9,854 bases of DNA, from assembly GCA_946490455.1 (NCBI GenBank), contig CAMLXE010000042.1:1-9854 (forward strand). The letters are read 5' to 3'. Shown piece after piece: positions 1 to 7,211 of the stretch. The notes beneath the pieces are model-generated. The model saw nothing but the letters and a program-made list of their open reading frames with translations, was not told where the DNA came from and made no database searches. Numbering within the stretch: the stretch's first letter is position 1; every line of letters starts with the position of its first letter. Made by a program: the position numbers and the translations under genes. This stretch comes from an uncultured Desulfovibrio sp. Lineage in GTDB: Bacteria; Desulfobacterota; Desulfovibrionia; Desulfovibrionales; Desulfovibrionaceae.

Positions 1-1
1 T

Positions 2-1486
2 GCCAATATAGCGACCGTACCGGTCTATCTGATCATGGAGGCCGTGCTTCCCCGTGCGCTTGGGCCACAGGTCTATGGCAACTTCAACTTCGCAACCAGC
101 GTCTTCACCCAGTTCACGGGCTTTCTGGACATGGGAACGTCCACCTGCTTCTACAATGCCCTGTCCCGCAGGCAGTACGAAATGCCGCTGGTTGCCTTCT
201 ATGCCAGAATGTCGGGCATCGTCTTCCTCATCACCATGCTTGCCGGGTTCCTTCTGCTTGTTCCGGAACTGGGCGAGCTGGTCCTGCCCGATGTGCCGAT
301 CTGGTACGCGCCGCTCGCCGCCCTCTTCGGCTTTCTGCTCTGGGGAACCCGTGTTGTCCGCTCCATGAATGATGCATTGGGGCTGACCGTTCCCGGCGAA
401 CTGCTGCGCAGTGGCGTCAATCTGATTGGCGCCGTCCTCATTCTGCTGCTCTTTGTCCTTGAACTGCTGGATGCCGGAACGCTGTTCGGTCTCCAGTATC
501 TGATGATGGGCAGCATTGTCCTCGGCTGTCTGCTGATTCAGCGTCGCTCGTGGGCGCATATTGATCTTTCTCTGACGCGGGACCAGCGCCGGGCCTACAC
601 CCGGGAATTTTCCGACTACAGCATGCCGCTTTTTGTGCAGGCCCTGCTTTCCGCCTCTGCCCTGTCCATTGAACGCTGGATTCTCCAATGGTTCGACGGC
701 AGCGCCCAGCAGGGATACTTTGCCCTTTCCCAGCGTGTCAGTGCAGCCTGCTTCCTCTTTGTTTCGGCCATGACTCCCCTTATCATGCGCGAACTTGCCA
801 TTGCCTGGGGAAAGGATGACCGGGAACGCATGGGAGAACTGCTGACCCGCTTTGCCCCCCTGCTGTTCGGCATTGCGGCGTGGTTCTCCTGCTTCACTGT
901 CATTGAAGCCCCTGTTCTGGTCCATCTGTTCGGAGGCGCCGAATTTGCGGCAGCCCTCATTCCGGTCCAGATCATGGCCTTCTATCCGGCACATCAGGCC
1001 TACGGCCAGCTTGCCAGCTCGGTTTTCCATGCGACAGGCAGAACCAAAACGCTGCGCAACATGGCCTTTCTGGAGCATTGTGGCGGCCTTGCCCTTGTCT
1101 GGCTCTTTGTCGCCCCCCCGGATCTTCTGGGCATGGGACTCGGTGCCACAGGACTGGCGCTCAAAACGGTGCTGTCCCAGTTTGTCATGGTCAATCTGCT
1201 CTTCTGGCTCGCATCCAGACTGATTCCGCTGCACTTTCTCCGCAATCTGCTTCTTCAGGGGCTGATTCTCGGCGCCTTTCTGCTCCTTGCCTGGCTCAGC
1301 CAGCAGGCAACGGAAATGCTGCTTGCCGATCTGAGTCAGGTTCTTCGCTTCCTTCTGTCCGGTATCGTCTATACGCTTCTCTCCGGTATCCTTGCCCTGC
1401 TTGTCCCGTCCCTGTTCGGCTGCTCCCGGCAGGATCTCAAGGAAATGGTCATTCGCGTCCGTTCCATGTTCCGGCGCCGACACTAG
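2..1486 (+). CDS. Polysaccharide flippase, Wzx/MATE-like (5' partial)
   Basis: Integral membrane protein predicted to flip lipid-linked oligosaccharide units (O-antigen, capsule or exopolysaccharide) across the inner membrane. The frame is open from base 2; eleven codons precede the first in-window ATG at 35 (residues ANIATVPVYLI, then MEAVLPRALG). That ATG is therefore internal and the true start lies upstream of the window. The segment PRALGPQVYGNFNF matches the conserved first-helix/loop pattern of the Wzx family (P-x-x-LG-x-x-x-YG). The 494 visible residues contain about a dozen long hydrophobic stretches separated by short basic loops and end in an arginine-rich tail (RVRSMFRRRH). Family members are usually 420-500 aa, so little is missing. 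Such genes normally sit in glycan biosynthesis clusters, which would be to the left. A hairpin follows the stop. Family call is solid; the particular glycan is unknown. Confidence 0.85.
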   Translation, partial: ANIATVPVYLIMEAVLPRALGPQVYGNFNFATSVFTQFTGFLDMGTSTCFYNALSRRQYEMPLVAFYARMSGIVFLITMLAGFLLLVPELGELVLPDVPIWYAPLAALFGFLLWGTRVVRSMNDALGLTVPGELLRSGVNLIGAVLILLLFVLELLDAGTLFGLQYLMMGSIVLGCLLIQRRSWAHIDLSLTRDQRRAYTREFSDYSMPLFVQALLSASALSIERWILQWFDGSAQQGYFALSQRVSAACFLFVSAMTPLIMRELAIAWGKDDRERMGELLTRFAPLLFGIAAWFSCFTVIEAPVLVHLFGGAEFAAALIPVQIMAFYPAHQAYGQLASSVFHATGRTKTLRNMAFLEHCGGLALVWLFVAPPDLLGMGLGATGLALKTVLSQFVMVNLLFWLASRLIPLHFLRNLLLQGLILGAFLLLAWLSQQATEMLLADLSQVLRFLLSGIVYTLLSGILALLVPSLFGCSRQDLKEMVIRVRSMFRRRH

Positions 1487-1549
1487 GCTGTCCACCTTCT
1501 CTGGAGGGATGCTTTCCCATGCCTCTCTTCACCCGACGCGCACAGCTGA

Positions 1550-1579
1550 CGGCAGACCGGCAGCCTGGCCGGTCTGCCG
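1550..1579 (+). terminator. Hairpin terminator candidate after the flippase gene
   Basis: A perfect 12-bp inverted repeat: CGGCAGACCGGC at 1550-1561, loop AGCCTG, and GCCGGTCTGCCG at 1568-1579. It starts 64 bases after the flippase stop. On the plus strand it is followed by an interrupted T-rich stretch (GTTTCCTGTTTG...CTTTT) rather than a clean T run. On the minus strand, downstream of pdxT, no T tract follows. It sits between two convergent genes and probably ends flippase transcription; whether it is efficient for pdxT is doubtful. Confidence 0.6.
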
Positions 1580-1600
1580 CCAGTTTCCTGTTTGCCGCTT

Positions 1601-2203
1601 TTACCGGCTTCTCCTCAGGGCCTCATGCACCATCCAGCGATGCAGCCGCAGGTCGTCAGTCAGTTCCGGATGAAAGGAAAGCGCCAGCAGGTTTCCCTGT
1701 CTTACGGCAACAGGCTTTCCCTGAACGCAGGCCAGACAGCGTACCTCTGGACCGATGCGTTCAATCAGGGGGGCGCGAATGAAGACAGCCTCCAGCGAAT
1801 CCCCTGAATCCAGCCCCGGAAAAGGGTCCAGCGTGAGTTCTGTCGAAAAGCTGTCCACCTGTCGCCCAAAGGCATTTCGACGCACGGACGCATCAAGGAG
1901 GCCAAGCCGAGGCTGCCGGGGATAATCCAGAATTTCCCTGCACAGCAGAATCAGACCGGCGCAGGTTGCCAGAACCGGAATGCCCGAAGAGCACAGAGCC
2001 CGGACCGGCTCCAGCAGATTCCACTCCACAAGGAGCCTGCCCATGACCGTACTCTCCCCTCCCGGCAGAATCAGGCCCTCCAGTCCGTCCAGCTCGCTCT
2101 GCCGCCGGACCTCGACAGCCTCCCCTCCGCACAGCGTCACAGCCCGTACATGCTCACGAAAGGCCCCCTGAAGCGCCAGTACGCCAATACGCGCCTTTTT
2201 CAT
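1601..2203 (-). CDS. pdxT: Pyridoxal 5'-phosphate synthase, glutaminase subunit PdxT
   Basis: Class I glutamine amidotransferase subunit of the PLP synthase complex. It hydrolyses glutamine and channels ammonia to PdxS in the cytoplasm. The product is 200 aa from the ATG at 2203, the usual length for PdxT (about 190-200). The start MKKARIGVLALQG matches the conserved family N-terminus; an in-frame extension to 2284 would run back through the end of pdxS and is rejected. Visible motifs are PGGES (residues 47-51), the nucleophile Cys81 in the ATCAG elbow, and the His178/Glu180 pair in SFHPE. Together these form the complete catalytic triad. The ATG lies one base after the pdxS stop (TAA-G-ATG), so the two genes are almost certainly cotranscribed and translationally coupled. 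The only nearby SD-like sequence is a weak one inside the end of pdxS. The gene appears intact. Confidence 0.97.
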   Translation of the reverse strand: MKKARIGVLALQGAFREHVRAVTLCGGEAVEVRRQSELDGLEGLILPGGESTVMGRLLVEWNLLEPVRALCSSGIPVLATCAGLILLCREILDYPRQPRLGLLDASVRRNAFGRQVDSFSTELTLDPFPGLDSGDSLEAVFIRAPLIERIGPEVRCLACVQGKPVAVRQGNLLALSFHPELTDDLRLHRWMVHEALRRSR

Positions 2204-2204
2204 C

Positions 2205-3086
2205 TTACCAGCCCCGTTCCTGCATCCGCTGGTCAGGCGCAATGGACGCCATCTCAAGTCCGGGCATGGCCTCGCCAAGATCACGGGATATTTCTGCCAG
2301 TACCTTGTAATCGTTATAATAGGTCACCGCAGAAACAATGGCCTTGGCCCGTCTTTCCGGATTGGAAGACTTGAAGATGCCCGATCCCACGAAGACGCCG
2401 TCAAGCCCCAGCTGCATCATGAGCGCCGCATCGGCCGGCGTGGCAATACCGCCGGCAGCGAAGTTGACCACGGGCAGACGTCCTTCGGAATGCACCTTCC
2501 GGACCAGCTCCAGCGGGGCACCATGCTCCTTGGCAAAGGTCGGAACCTCTTCCTCCGGCAGCGCGCACAGGGAGCGGATTTCTCCCAGAACCATGCGGCA
2601 ATGGCGTACGGCCTCAACCACATTTCCCGTTCCCGGCTCTCCCTTTGTCCGGATCATGGCCGCTCCCTCACCAATGCGCCGCAACGCCTCACCAAGGTTT
2701 CTGGCGCCGCAGACAAAGGGAATCGCAAAACCATGCTTGTCGATGTGAAAGGCGTCGTCGGCAGGCGTCAGCACTTCGCTCTCATCAATATAATCGACGC
2801 CAAGGGCCTCAAGAATTCGTGCTTCCACAATATGCCCGATGCGGGCCTTGGCCATGACCGGAATGGTTACCGCGTCCATGATGCGCAGAATCACGGAAGG
2901 ATCTGCCATTCTGGCCACCCCGCCGGCCTTGCGGATGTCTGCCGGCACGCGCTCAAGCGCCATGACCGCACAGGCACCGGCATCCTGCGCGATTTTTGCC
3001 TGTTCCGGTGTGGTGACATCCATGATGACGCCACCCTTGAGCATTTCTGCCAGTCCTGCCTTGAGCTGAAACGTTCCCTTTTCCAT
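2205..3086 (-). CDS. pdxS: Pyridoxal 5'-phosphate synthase, lyase subunit PdxS
   Basis: Synthase subunit of the DXP-independent vitamin B6 pathway. It condenses ribose 5-phosphate, glyceraldehyde 3-phosphate and ammonia (from PdxT) into pyridoxal 5'-phosphate on a (beta/alpha)8 barrel that assembles as a dodecamer. The product is 293 aa, normal for the family (about 290-295). The family hallmarks are present: GGVIMDV with Asp23, the Schiff-base lysine Lys80 in VMAKARIGH, the second lysine Lys148 in RTKGEPGTG, the phosphate-binding [25 protein letters not shown], and the C-terminal QERGW. The start at 3086 ([16 protein letters not shown]) is chosen because the family begins here and AGGAG lies 8 bases upstream (3095-3099). 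An in-frame extension to 3137 lacks such support. It is the first gene of the pdxST operon, with a candidate promoter at 3153-3180. Confidence 0.98.
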   Translation of the reverse strand: MEKGTFQLKAGLAEMLKGGVIMDVTTPEQAKIAQDAGACAVMALERVPADIRKAGGVARMADPSVILRIMDAVTIPVMAKARIGHIVEARILEALGVDYIDESEVLTPADDAFHIDKHGFAIPFVCGARNLGEALRRIGEGAAMIRTKGEPGTGNVVEAVRHCRMVLGEIRSLCALPEEEVPTFAKEHGAPLELVRKVHSEGRLPVVNFAAGGIATPADAALMMQLGLDGVFVGSGIFKSSNPERRAKAIVSAVTYYNDYKVLAEISRDLGEAMPGLEMASIAPDQRMQERGW

Positions 3087-3094
3087 AAAAAAAT

Positions 3095-3099
3095 CTCCT
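3095..3099 (-). promoter_or_regulatory. Shine-Dalgarno site of pdxS
   Basis: AGGAG on the minus strand, 8 bases before the ATG at 3086. It decides between this start and the upstream in-frame ATG at 3137. Confidence 0.85.
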
Positions 3100-3152
3100 G
3101 ATTCCAAACAACATTTCGGAAAATCAGGACATAGCAATCTTGCGCGAAAGAC

Positions 3153-3180
3153 ATAAGACTTCAGCCTGACATGCGGTCAA
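3153..3180 (-). promoter_or_regulatory. Candidate sigma-70 promoter for pdxST
   Basis: Minus strand: -35 TTGACC at 3180-3175 (5 of 6 to consensus), a 16-base spacer, then -10 TCTTAT at 3158-3153 (4 of 6). A shifted -10, TATGTC, at 19-base spacing is also possible. It would leave a leader of about 60 bases before pdxS. It was found by eye, and the -10 is weak. Confidence 0.4.
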
Positions 3181-3191
3181 TCTTTTTCAAA

Positions 3192-3222
3192 ACCATCACA
3201 ATCGAAATTGTCATGGTGACAA
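3192..3222. promoter_or_regulatory. Operator-like overlapping dyads upstream of the pdxS promoter
   Basis: Two inverted repeats overlap. The first has 11-base arms with one mismatch around a CGAA centre: ACCATCACAAT at 3192-3202 and ATTGTCATGGT at 3207-3217. The second is TTGTCA-TGG-TGACAA at 3208-3222, a perfect 6-base dyad. They lie about 12-40 bases upstream of the candidate -35 box, where an activator or repressor could bind. No regulator is encoded nearby and the motif is not confidently assigned to a known family. Confidence 0.4.
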
Positions 3223-3301
3223 AAGGCCACGACATTTCCGCTTGCATCGGGCAGCCTGTCAGGAAAGCCAAAGTTCAACTACCTATCATTGAACCTCCCT
3301 G

Positions 3302-3317
3302 AAAAAAAAAAAAAAAA
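3302..3317. repeat. A16 homopolymer
   Basis: Sixteen consecutive A on the plus strand (T16 on the minus strand). In minus-strand transcripts reading out of the MFS operon this would be a U16 tract, which could act as a backup termination signal. Such a tract is prone to slippage and to length errors in reads. Confidence 0.9.
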
Positions 3318-3326
3318 GAGGAGCTG

Positions 3327-3336
3327 CCCCCCCCCC
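3327..3336. repeat. C10 homopolymer
   Basis: Ten consecutive C on the plus strand (G10 on the minus strand), ten bases from the A16 run. It is flanked by GCTG/CAGC, giving a short possible stem. It contributes to G-quadruplex potential on the minus strand together with the G7 formed by 3346-3352. The copy number is uncertain in most sequencing chemistries. Confidence 0.9.
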
Positions 3337-3339
3337 AGC

Positions 3340-3388
3340 CAAAAACCCCCCCGGGAAGAAATCCTGTCCCCCTCGGGGGGGCTTTTGT
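3340..3388 (-). terminator. Rho-independent terminator of the amidohydrolase/MFS operon
   Basis: On the minus strand, starting about 18 bases after the MFS stop, CAAAA-G-CCCCCCC (3387-3375) pairs with GGGGGGG-TTTTTG (3352-3340), with about 22 bases between. A-tract, GC stem and T-tract are in the classical order. A nested short stem CCCC-CGAG-GGGG (3379-3368) can compete. The arrangement is roughly symmetric (CTTTT on the other side), so it could also stop plus-strand transcription, but no plus-strand gene precedes it. Confidence 0.75.
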
Positions 3389-3405
3389 CATCTTTCTTCA
3401 GGTGG

Positions 3406-4701
3406 CTACCTTGATGCGGACTCCATGGATGCATAGACCTTACGCGACATTTTGTGTGCTGCATAGAAGCAAACAATAGCTGCCAGAGAGATCACCACAC
3501 AGGCTCCCCAACCCAGCGTATAGGCACCCGTGATATCAAAAATTCCGGCAACAATGAGGCCGCCAAGCGACATGCCTGCCTGCAGAGGACTTTGCGTAAT
3601 ACCTCGCATTATATTGAAATTCTTTGTACCGAACGTAGCGCTGATAAGGAGCGGTGCGGATACCGTGCCAACTCCAGCCGCAAAACAATAAAATACGATA
3701 TAGACATAAAACATGGATTGCCCGCAGCTCTGCCCCAGAATGGCCGCAGTAAAGGCAATGGCAAAGGCCAGGAAGGCAATGGCAGATGCCTTGAGCGTCC
3801 CAATGCTGTCATGCAGCATACCAAGCAAAATCTTGCCTGCTACTCCAAACAGAGAAGACAGCGCAATGACACTTGAAGCAAAAGTCGGTCCATACAGATC
3901 GGAGATATAGGGATTTATCTGGCGCATAGGAGCGGAACAAACCAGCCCCATGAGGAAGAATCCCAGCATGAACAGCCAGAAGAACGGTTGCCGTTTGCTC
4001 TCACCAGGAGAAATTTCCAGATCTCCCTCCGAGGAGAAGGACGCTTTCTTGACCTTTTTCTCCTCAACTGTCGAATCCTCGCCGTACGCCTTGAGTCCCA
4101 TGGACTCCGGGGTAGGACGAAGCACAAAAAATACCACGGGACAGGCAATCAGGATGATGATGAACCCGGTGTACTGATAGGCGGCACGCCATCCATAGTT
4201 CAGGATGAACTGGTTCACCAGAGGCGCCAGAATGGACCCTCCCAGTCCTATACCGGCAAGAGTGATGCTCATGGCCAGACCGCGCCGTTTCGTAAACCAC
4301 GCGGTAATCATCATGGATACGGGCATGAAGCAGGCGCCCGCCCAAAAAATACCGAGGACCACCGCGGAAAGATAGAACTGAAAGATGCTGTGTGCAAATG
4401 AATAGGACAGATATGAAAGACCGAAACCAAGCACCGTCAGGGTGAGAACAATGCGCATCCTGGCCCGATTGGAATAAATTTTACCCCAAAGCGGAGAAAT
4501 GACCATACCGCACAGTGCCACAATGGTTGTGCTCAAGGTAAACGCACTGCGAGACACGCCCAGTTCCTTGGTCACCGACTGCAGGTACAATGTGGCCGTG
4601 GCATTGATAATTGGCGAAGAGAGTGCGCAAATGAAAGCACATCCGATACAAATGGCCCATGCATAATGAATATTTCCCATGAGCTTCTGCAGAGCTTTCA
4701 C
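3406..4701 (-). CDS. MFS transporter, monocarboxylate/OFA-like (second copy, intact)
   Basis: Major facilitator superfamily permease of the inner membrane, 431 aa, with 12 predicted helices in two halves. A hydrophilic, charged central loop lies at about residues 200-237. Visible signatures are HYAW at the start of helix 1, SPLWGKIYS after helix 2 (69-77), and FTKRRGLAMSITLAGIGLGG in the helix 4-5 region (136-155). These resemble the YcxA-like/oxalate-formate/monocarboxylate branch, which suggests a small organic acid substrate, but the substrate is an inference. The start is GTG at 4701 because GGGGAGG lies 5 bases upstream; the ATG at 4680 has no convincing SD. It is a paralogue of the broken transporter just upstream (roughly half the residues match by eye in the aligned N-terminal parts). 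It is the last gene of the operon, 64 bases after its neighbour, and is followed by a terminator. Confidence 0.88.
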   Translation of the reverse strand: MKALQKLMGNIHYAWAICIGCAFICALSSPIINATATLYLQSVTKELGVSRSAFTLSTTIVALCGMVISPLWGKIYSNRARMRIVLTLTVLGFGLSYLSYSFAHSIFQFYLSAVVLGIFWAGACFMPVSMMITAWFTKRRGLAMSITLAGIGLGGSILAPLVNQFILNYGWRAAYQYTGFIIILIACPVVFFVLRPTPESMGLKAYGEDSTVEEKKVKKASFSSEGDLEISPGESKRQPFFWLFMLGFFLMGLVCSAPMRQINPYISDLYGPTFASSVIALSSLFGVAGKILLGMLHDSIGTLKASAIAFLAFAIAFTAAILGQSCGQSMFYVYIVFYCFAAGVGTVSAPLLISATFGTKNFNIMRGITQSPLQAGMSLGGLIVAGIFDITGAYTLGWGACVVISLAAIVCFYAAHKMSRKVYASMESASR

Positions 4702-4734
4702 AAAAACCTCCCCAGGTTAAGATAGAATACAACT

Positions 4735-4750
4735 GTGTGCCCGGGCACAC
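4735..4750 (-). other. 16-bp perfect palindrome between the two transporter genes
   Basis: GTGTGCCC followed by its exact reverse complement GGGCACAC, in the 64-base gap between the MFS genes. In RNA it gives a 6-bp stem with a CCGG loop. The following minus-strand sequence (GTTGTATTCTATCTTAA) is T-rich but has no clean run. It could therefore be an attenuator, an mRNA-stabilising hairpin or a protein-binding site. It sits about 15 bases upstream of the GTG-start SD. Confidence 0.55.
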
Positions 4751-4765
4751 GTCACACTGAGGCCT

Positions 4766-6021
4766 CTACACAGCCATCTGTGTGGCAAAAATCTTTCGCG
4801 ATGAGGCATAGGACCAGATAAAGCAGCCCCCAGCCAGCAGACTGAGTACAATACAGGCCCCCCATCCTGGAACATAGCTGCCGATCAGATCAAATACCCC
4901 TGCCAGTGCCAATCCCCCAAGCGACATGCCCAGCTGGATCGGACTCTGCGCAATCCCACGCATCAGATTAAAGTCACGCGTACCAAAGGTACCACTGATA
5001 AGCAGCGGTGCCGAAACCGACCCCACTGCATTGCCCACACCATAGACACAGGCCATCACATATAGCAGCATGCGGTCCTCTCCCCCAATAAGCAATGCGA
5101 AACTTAATGCCATGAGAGAGAAGGCAAACATGGCTCCATAAATGGGACCGATTCGATCGGTGATCCAGCCCAGCAGCAATTTGCCAAAGATACCCACAAA
5201 TGAATACAGGGCCACAATGGTCGCGGCCAGTGTGGCGTCATGAAGATCCGTAACATAGGGGAAAATCTGCCGCAGAGGTGCGGAACATACGAATCCCAGC
5301 AGAAACATGCCAAACAGATGCACCCAGAAAAAGGCATGCTTTCTGGCCTGGTCCAGAGGAATGTCAAGTTCCCTGTCGGTGACGGAGGAGCCTGACTCGA
5401 CGCCAGGCTCCTCGGCGCCATAGGGTTCCATCCCCATGGACTTCGGGGTCTGCCGCAGCAAGAGCAATGTCAGGGGACGATGATGCAGAATACTCCAGCC
5501 CCCACGATCTGATACCCATGCCGCCAGCCATACGTTGCGATAACCCATATAATAAGGTTACTGAGACAGGTTCCGCCAATTCCTATTCCCCCGAGAGCGA
5601 TGCTCATCGCAAGTCCACGCCGTTTTTTGAACCAGCTTGTAATCAGCATGGACATGGGCATGAGTGCACACCCCGAAAAGGTCAACCCGACGCATGCCGC
5701 CGAAATATAAAGATGAAAAGCATTCTGGGCCAGGGAATACGACATGTAGGAAAGGGAAAAAAGCGCTGCCGCTACCGTGAGTACGGGTTTCATCCGCCAC
5801 ATGGAATAGATCTTGCCCCACAGGGGCGAAAGCAGCATGCCGCAGATGCCCACGATGGTACTCGTAAACGTGAACGAACTGCGCGAGATATTGAAATCTG
5901 CTGTAACCACATTGAGATAAAGACTTCCCAACGTGTTTACAAGTGGAACCGTAAAGATCATCAAAATGAAACAGTAGGCACAAATGACCCACGCATAATG
6001 AAAACGGCGCCTGGTACCCAT
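4766..6021 (-). pseudogene. MFS transporter, monocarboxylate/OFA-like (first copy, frameshifted)
   Basis: A transporter of the same subfamily as its downstream neighbour, split by one frameshift. The first part runs 6021-5470 (183 aa, MGTRRRFHYAW... to ...GVFCIIVP then TGA). The remainder is open in the -1 frame and ends at 4766 (the useful part begins LTLLLLRQTPKSMG). Adding one C to the CCCC run (minus strand, 5476-5473) restores a single 418-aa protein. It aligns without gaps at the junction to the intact paralogue (IIVPLTLLLLRQTPKSMG against IACPVVFFVLRPTPESMG). Motifs SPLWGKIYS and FKKRRGLAMSIALGGIGIGG are in the first part, and SAPLLISGTFGTRDFNLMRG is in the second. The start ATG at 6021 has AGGAA about 7 bases upstream, overlapping the end of the amidohydrolase gene 12 bases away. 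It may be a true pseudogene or a homopolymer undercall; no classical slippery heptamer is seen. Confidence 0.85.
5470..5476 (-). other. Frameshift point in the first MFS gene
   Basis: Minus strand reads GTC CCC TGA; the paralogue alignment requires GTC CCC CTG ACA. A single C is missing from the C run at 5476-5473, which creates the TGA at 5472-5470. Confidence 0.85.
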
Positions 6022-6033
6022 GCTGCGTTCCTG

Positions 6034-7211
6034 TCAGGAATTTCCAGATGTTACAGAGCTTGCAGTGAAATTCCATGCGCACTGTGCATGCAGTGCGGCG
6101 CCAAGAGGAAGTGCATCCTCATTGAACACTATCTTGGGATTATGGGCAGGATAAAGAGATCCATCGCCGGCAGGTCTGCACCCCAGACTGAAGAATACAC
6201 TGGGGATCTTTTCTGTAACACGTGAAAAGTCGTCCGAGGCGCTTGAGGGCGGATACGGAAGAAGCGTAAGGCCAAGCTCCGTTACGGACTGCTTCATGAA
6301 TTCAAGAAGCGCGGGGTCCGTGTACATGGCCGGAATATCATTGAGAACTTCATACGTTAATGTGGTGCCAAAGGCAGCCGCCGTGTGTTCGGCAATTTCA
6401 TGAAGGCGGGACCGCAGATGCTTACGAAGATTGGGATCAAAGGTCCGCATGGTTCCCTGCAGCACCACCTGATCTGGAATCACATTGAAGGTGGTCCCCC
6501 CGGAAAACTGACCGAACGTAAAGGAAGCCGTCTGATCTGGTGGTGTTTCCCGTGCTATCAGGGTCTGCATGGCAAGAAAGACATGAACACCGGCATTGAT
6601 GGGATCTATACCAAGATGGGGCCAGGCCCATGGCACCCCTTTCCTGTGATGGTCATCTTCATGCTGTCACTGGAAGCACAGGTATAGCCGGGACAGATGG
6701 CCACCGTTCCAACGGGATTACGCGCGTTCACATGCATATCGACCGCTGCTTCCATCCCCTCCAGGATACCCGCGTCAATCATCGGCTGCGAGCCGATACC
6801 AAATTCCTCGCCAGGCTGAAACATGAGGCGGACACATCCATGGAGATCGTCCTTGTGGGCGGAAAGCATGGACGCTGCCGTCAGGAGCATGGCCGTATGC
6901 AAATCATGCCCACAACAGTGTCCGTAGCCTGTGGTGGACGCAAAAGGCAGCCCCGAATCTTCCTTTACGGGGAGCGCATCCATATCGGCACGCAACAGTA
7001 CGGAACGACCTTTTTTGCCTCCTCTGATATCGGCAGTAATCCCGCATTTTGAAATTTCTCTCGGCTCCAGTCCCATGGAACGGAGACGATCCATAACATA
7101 CTGTGCCGTCATGGGAAGATCATCGCGAATCTCTGGATGCTGATGCAACCATCTCCTGTCTGCAACAAGCTGAGCTTTTGAAGCATTGGCCAAGGTGAGA
7201 AAATCTATCAT
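6034..7211 (-). pseudogene. M20D family metallo-amidohydrolase (frameshifted)
   Basis: Cytoplasmic zinc (or other divalent metal) hydrolase of the M20D group (hippurate hydrolase, IAA-amino-acid hydrolase, N-acyl amino acid amidohydrolase), which cleaves the amide between an acyl group and an amino acid. The first part runs from the ATG at 7211 (AGGGGAG about 6 bases upstream) and stops at 6606. The rest is open in the other frame to the TGA at 6034. Inserting one G in the GGG run at 6629-6627 changes HGPGPILV-stop into HGAWPHLGIDP, the expected family sequence, and gives a 392-aa protein, a normal length. Motifs in order: RRWLHQHPE (19-27), RADMDALP (74-81), CGHDLHT (metal ligands Cys100, His102), FQPGEE (catalytic/metal Glu135-Glu136), DMHV (His160), then SASDDFS, and a C-terminal HNPKIVF (His about 357). 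All five expected metal ligands survive. It is the first gene of an operon with two MFS permeases. Exact substrate unknown; the gene is either truly broken or misread. Confidence 0.88.
6627..6629 (-). other. Frameshift point in the amidohydrolase gene
   Basis: Minus strand reads CAT GGG CCT GGC CCC ATC; the family pattern H-G-A-x-P-H-L-G-I-D-P requires CAT GGG GCC TGG CCC CAT. One G is missing from the GGG run at 6629-6627. Confidence 0.85.

Larger units (their letters stand above)
3100..3405. other. Intergenic region between pdxS and the upstream transporter
   Basis: About 300 bases with no convincing gene. Reading on the minus strand from the MFS stop towards pdxS, it holds the MFS-operon terminator (3340-3388), a C10 run and an A16 run on the plus strand (3327-3336, 3302-3317), the two operator-like dyads, and the candidate pdxS promoter. 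A short minus-strand reading frame crossing 3279-3476 is only an antisense or out-of-frame shadow. Confidence 0.7.

Noticed and set aside
1519..1782. Plus-strand frame starting at ATG 1519 with GGAGG about 10 bases before it, running antisense into pdxT
   Set aside because: Its translation is Arg/Pro/Ser-rich without family features, it covers the perfect hairpin, and most of it is antisense to the clearly real pdxT.
2204..2284. N-terminal extension of PdxT to 2284
   Set aside because: It would overlap the end of pdxS in another frame; the family N-terminus MKKARIGVLALQG begins exactly at 2203.
3087..3137. N-terminal extension of PdxS to 3137
   Set aside because: The extra 17 residues are not part of the family and the AGGAG site fits the start at 3086.
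5470..5480. Programmed -1 frameshifting joining the two halves of the first MFS gene
   Set aside because: The CCCC-TGA site is not a classical X-XXY-YYZ heptamer, no stimulatory structure is apparent, the intact paralogue uses no such site, and the amidohydrolase next door shows a similar lesion. Simple deletion or read error is more likely.
5558..6225. Several long plus- and minus-strand frames overlapping the first MFS gene and the end of the amidohydrolase
   Set aside because: They are out-of-frame or antisense shadows with low-complexity, His/Arg/Ser-rich translations and no RBS.
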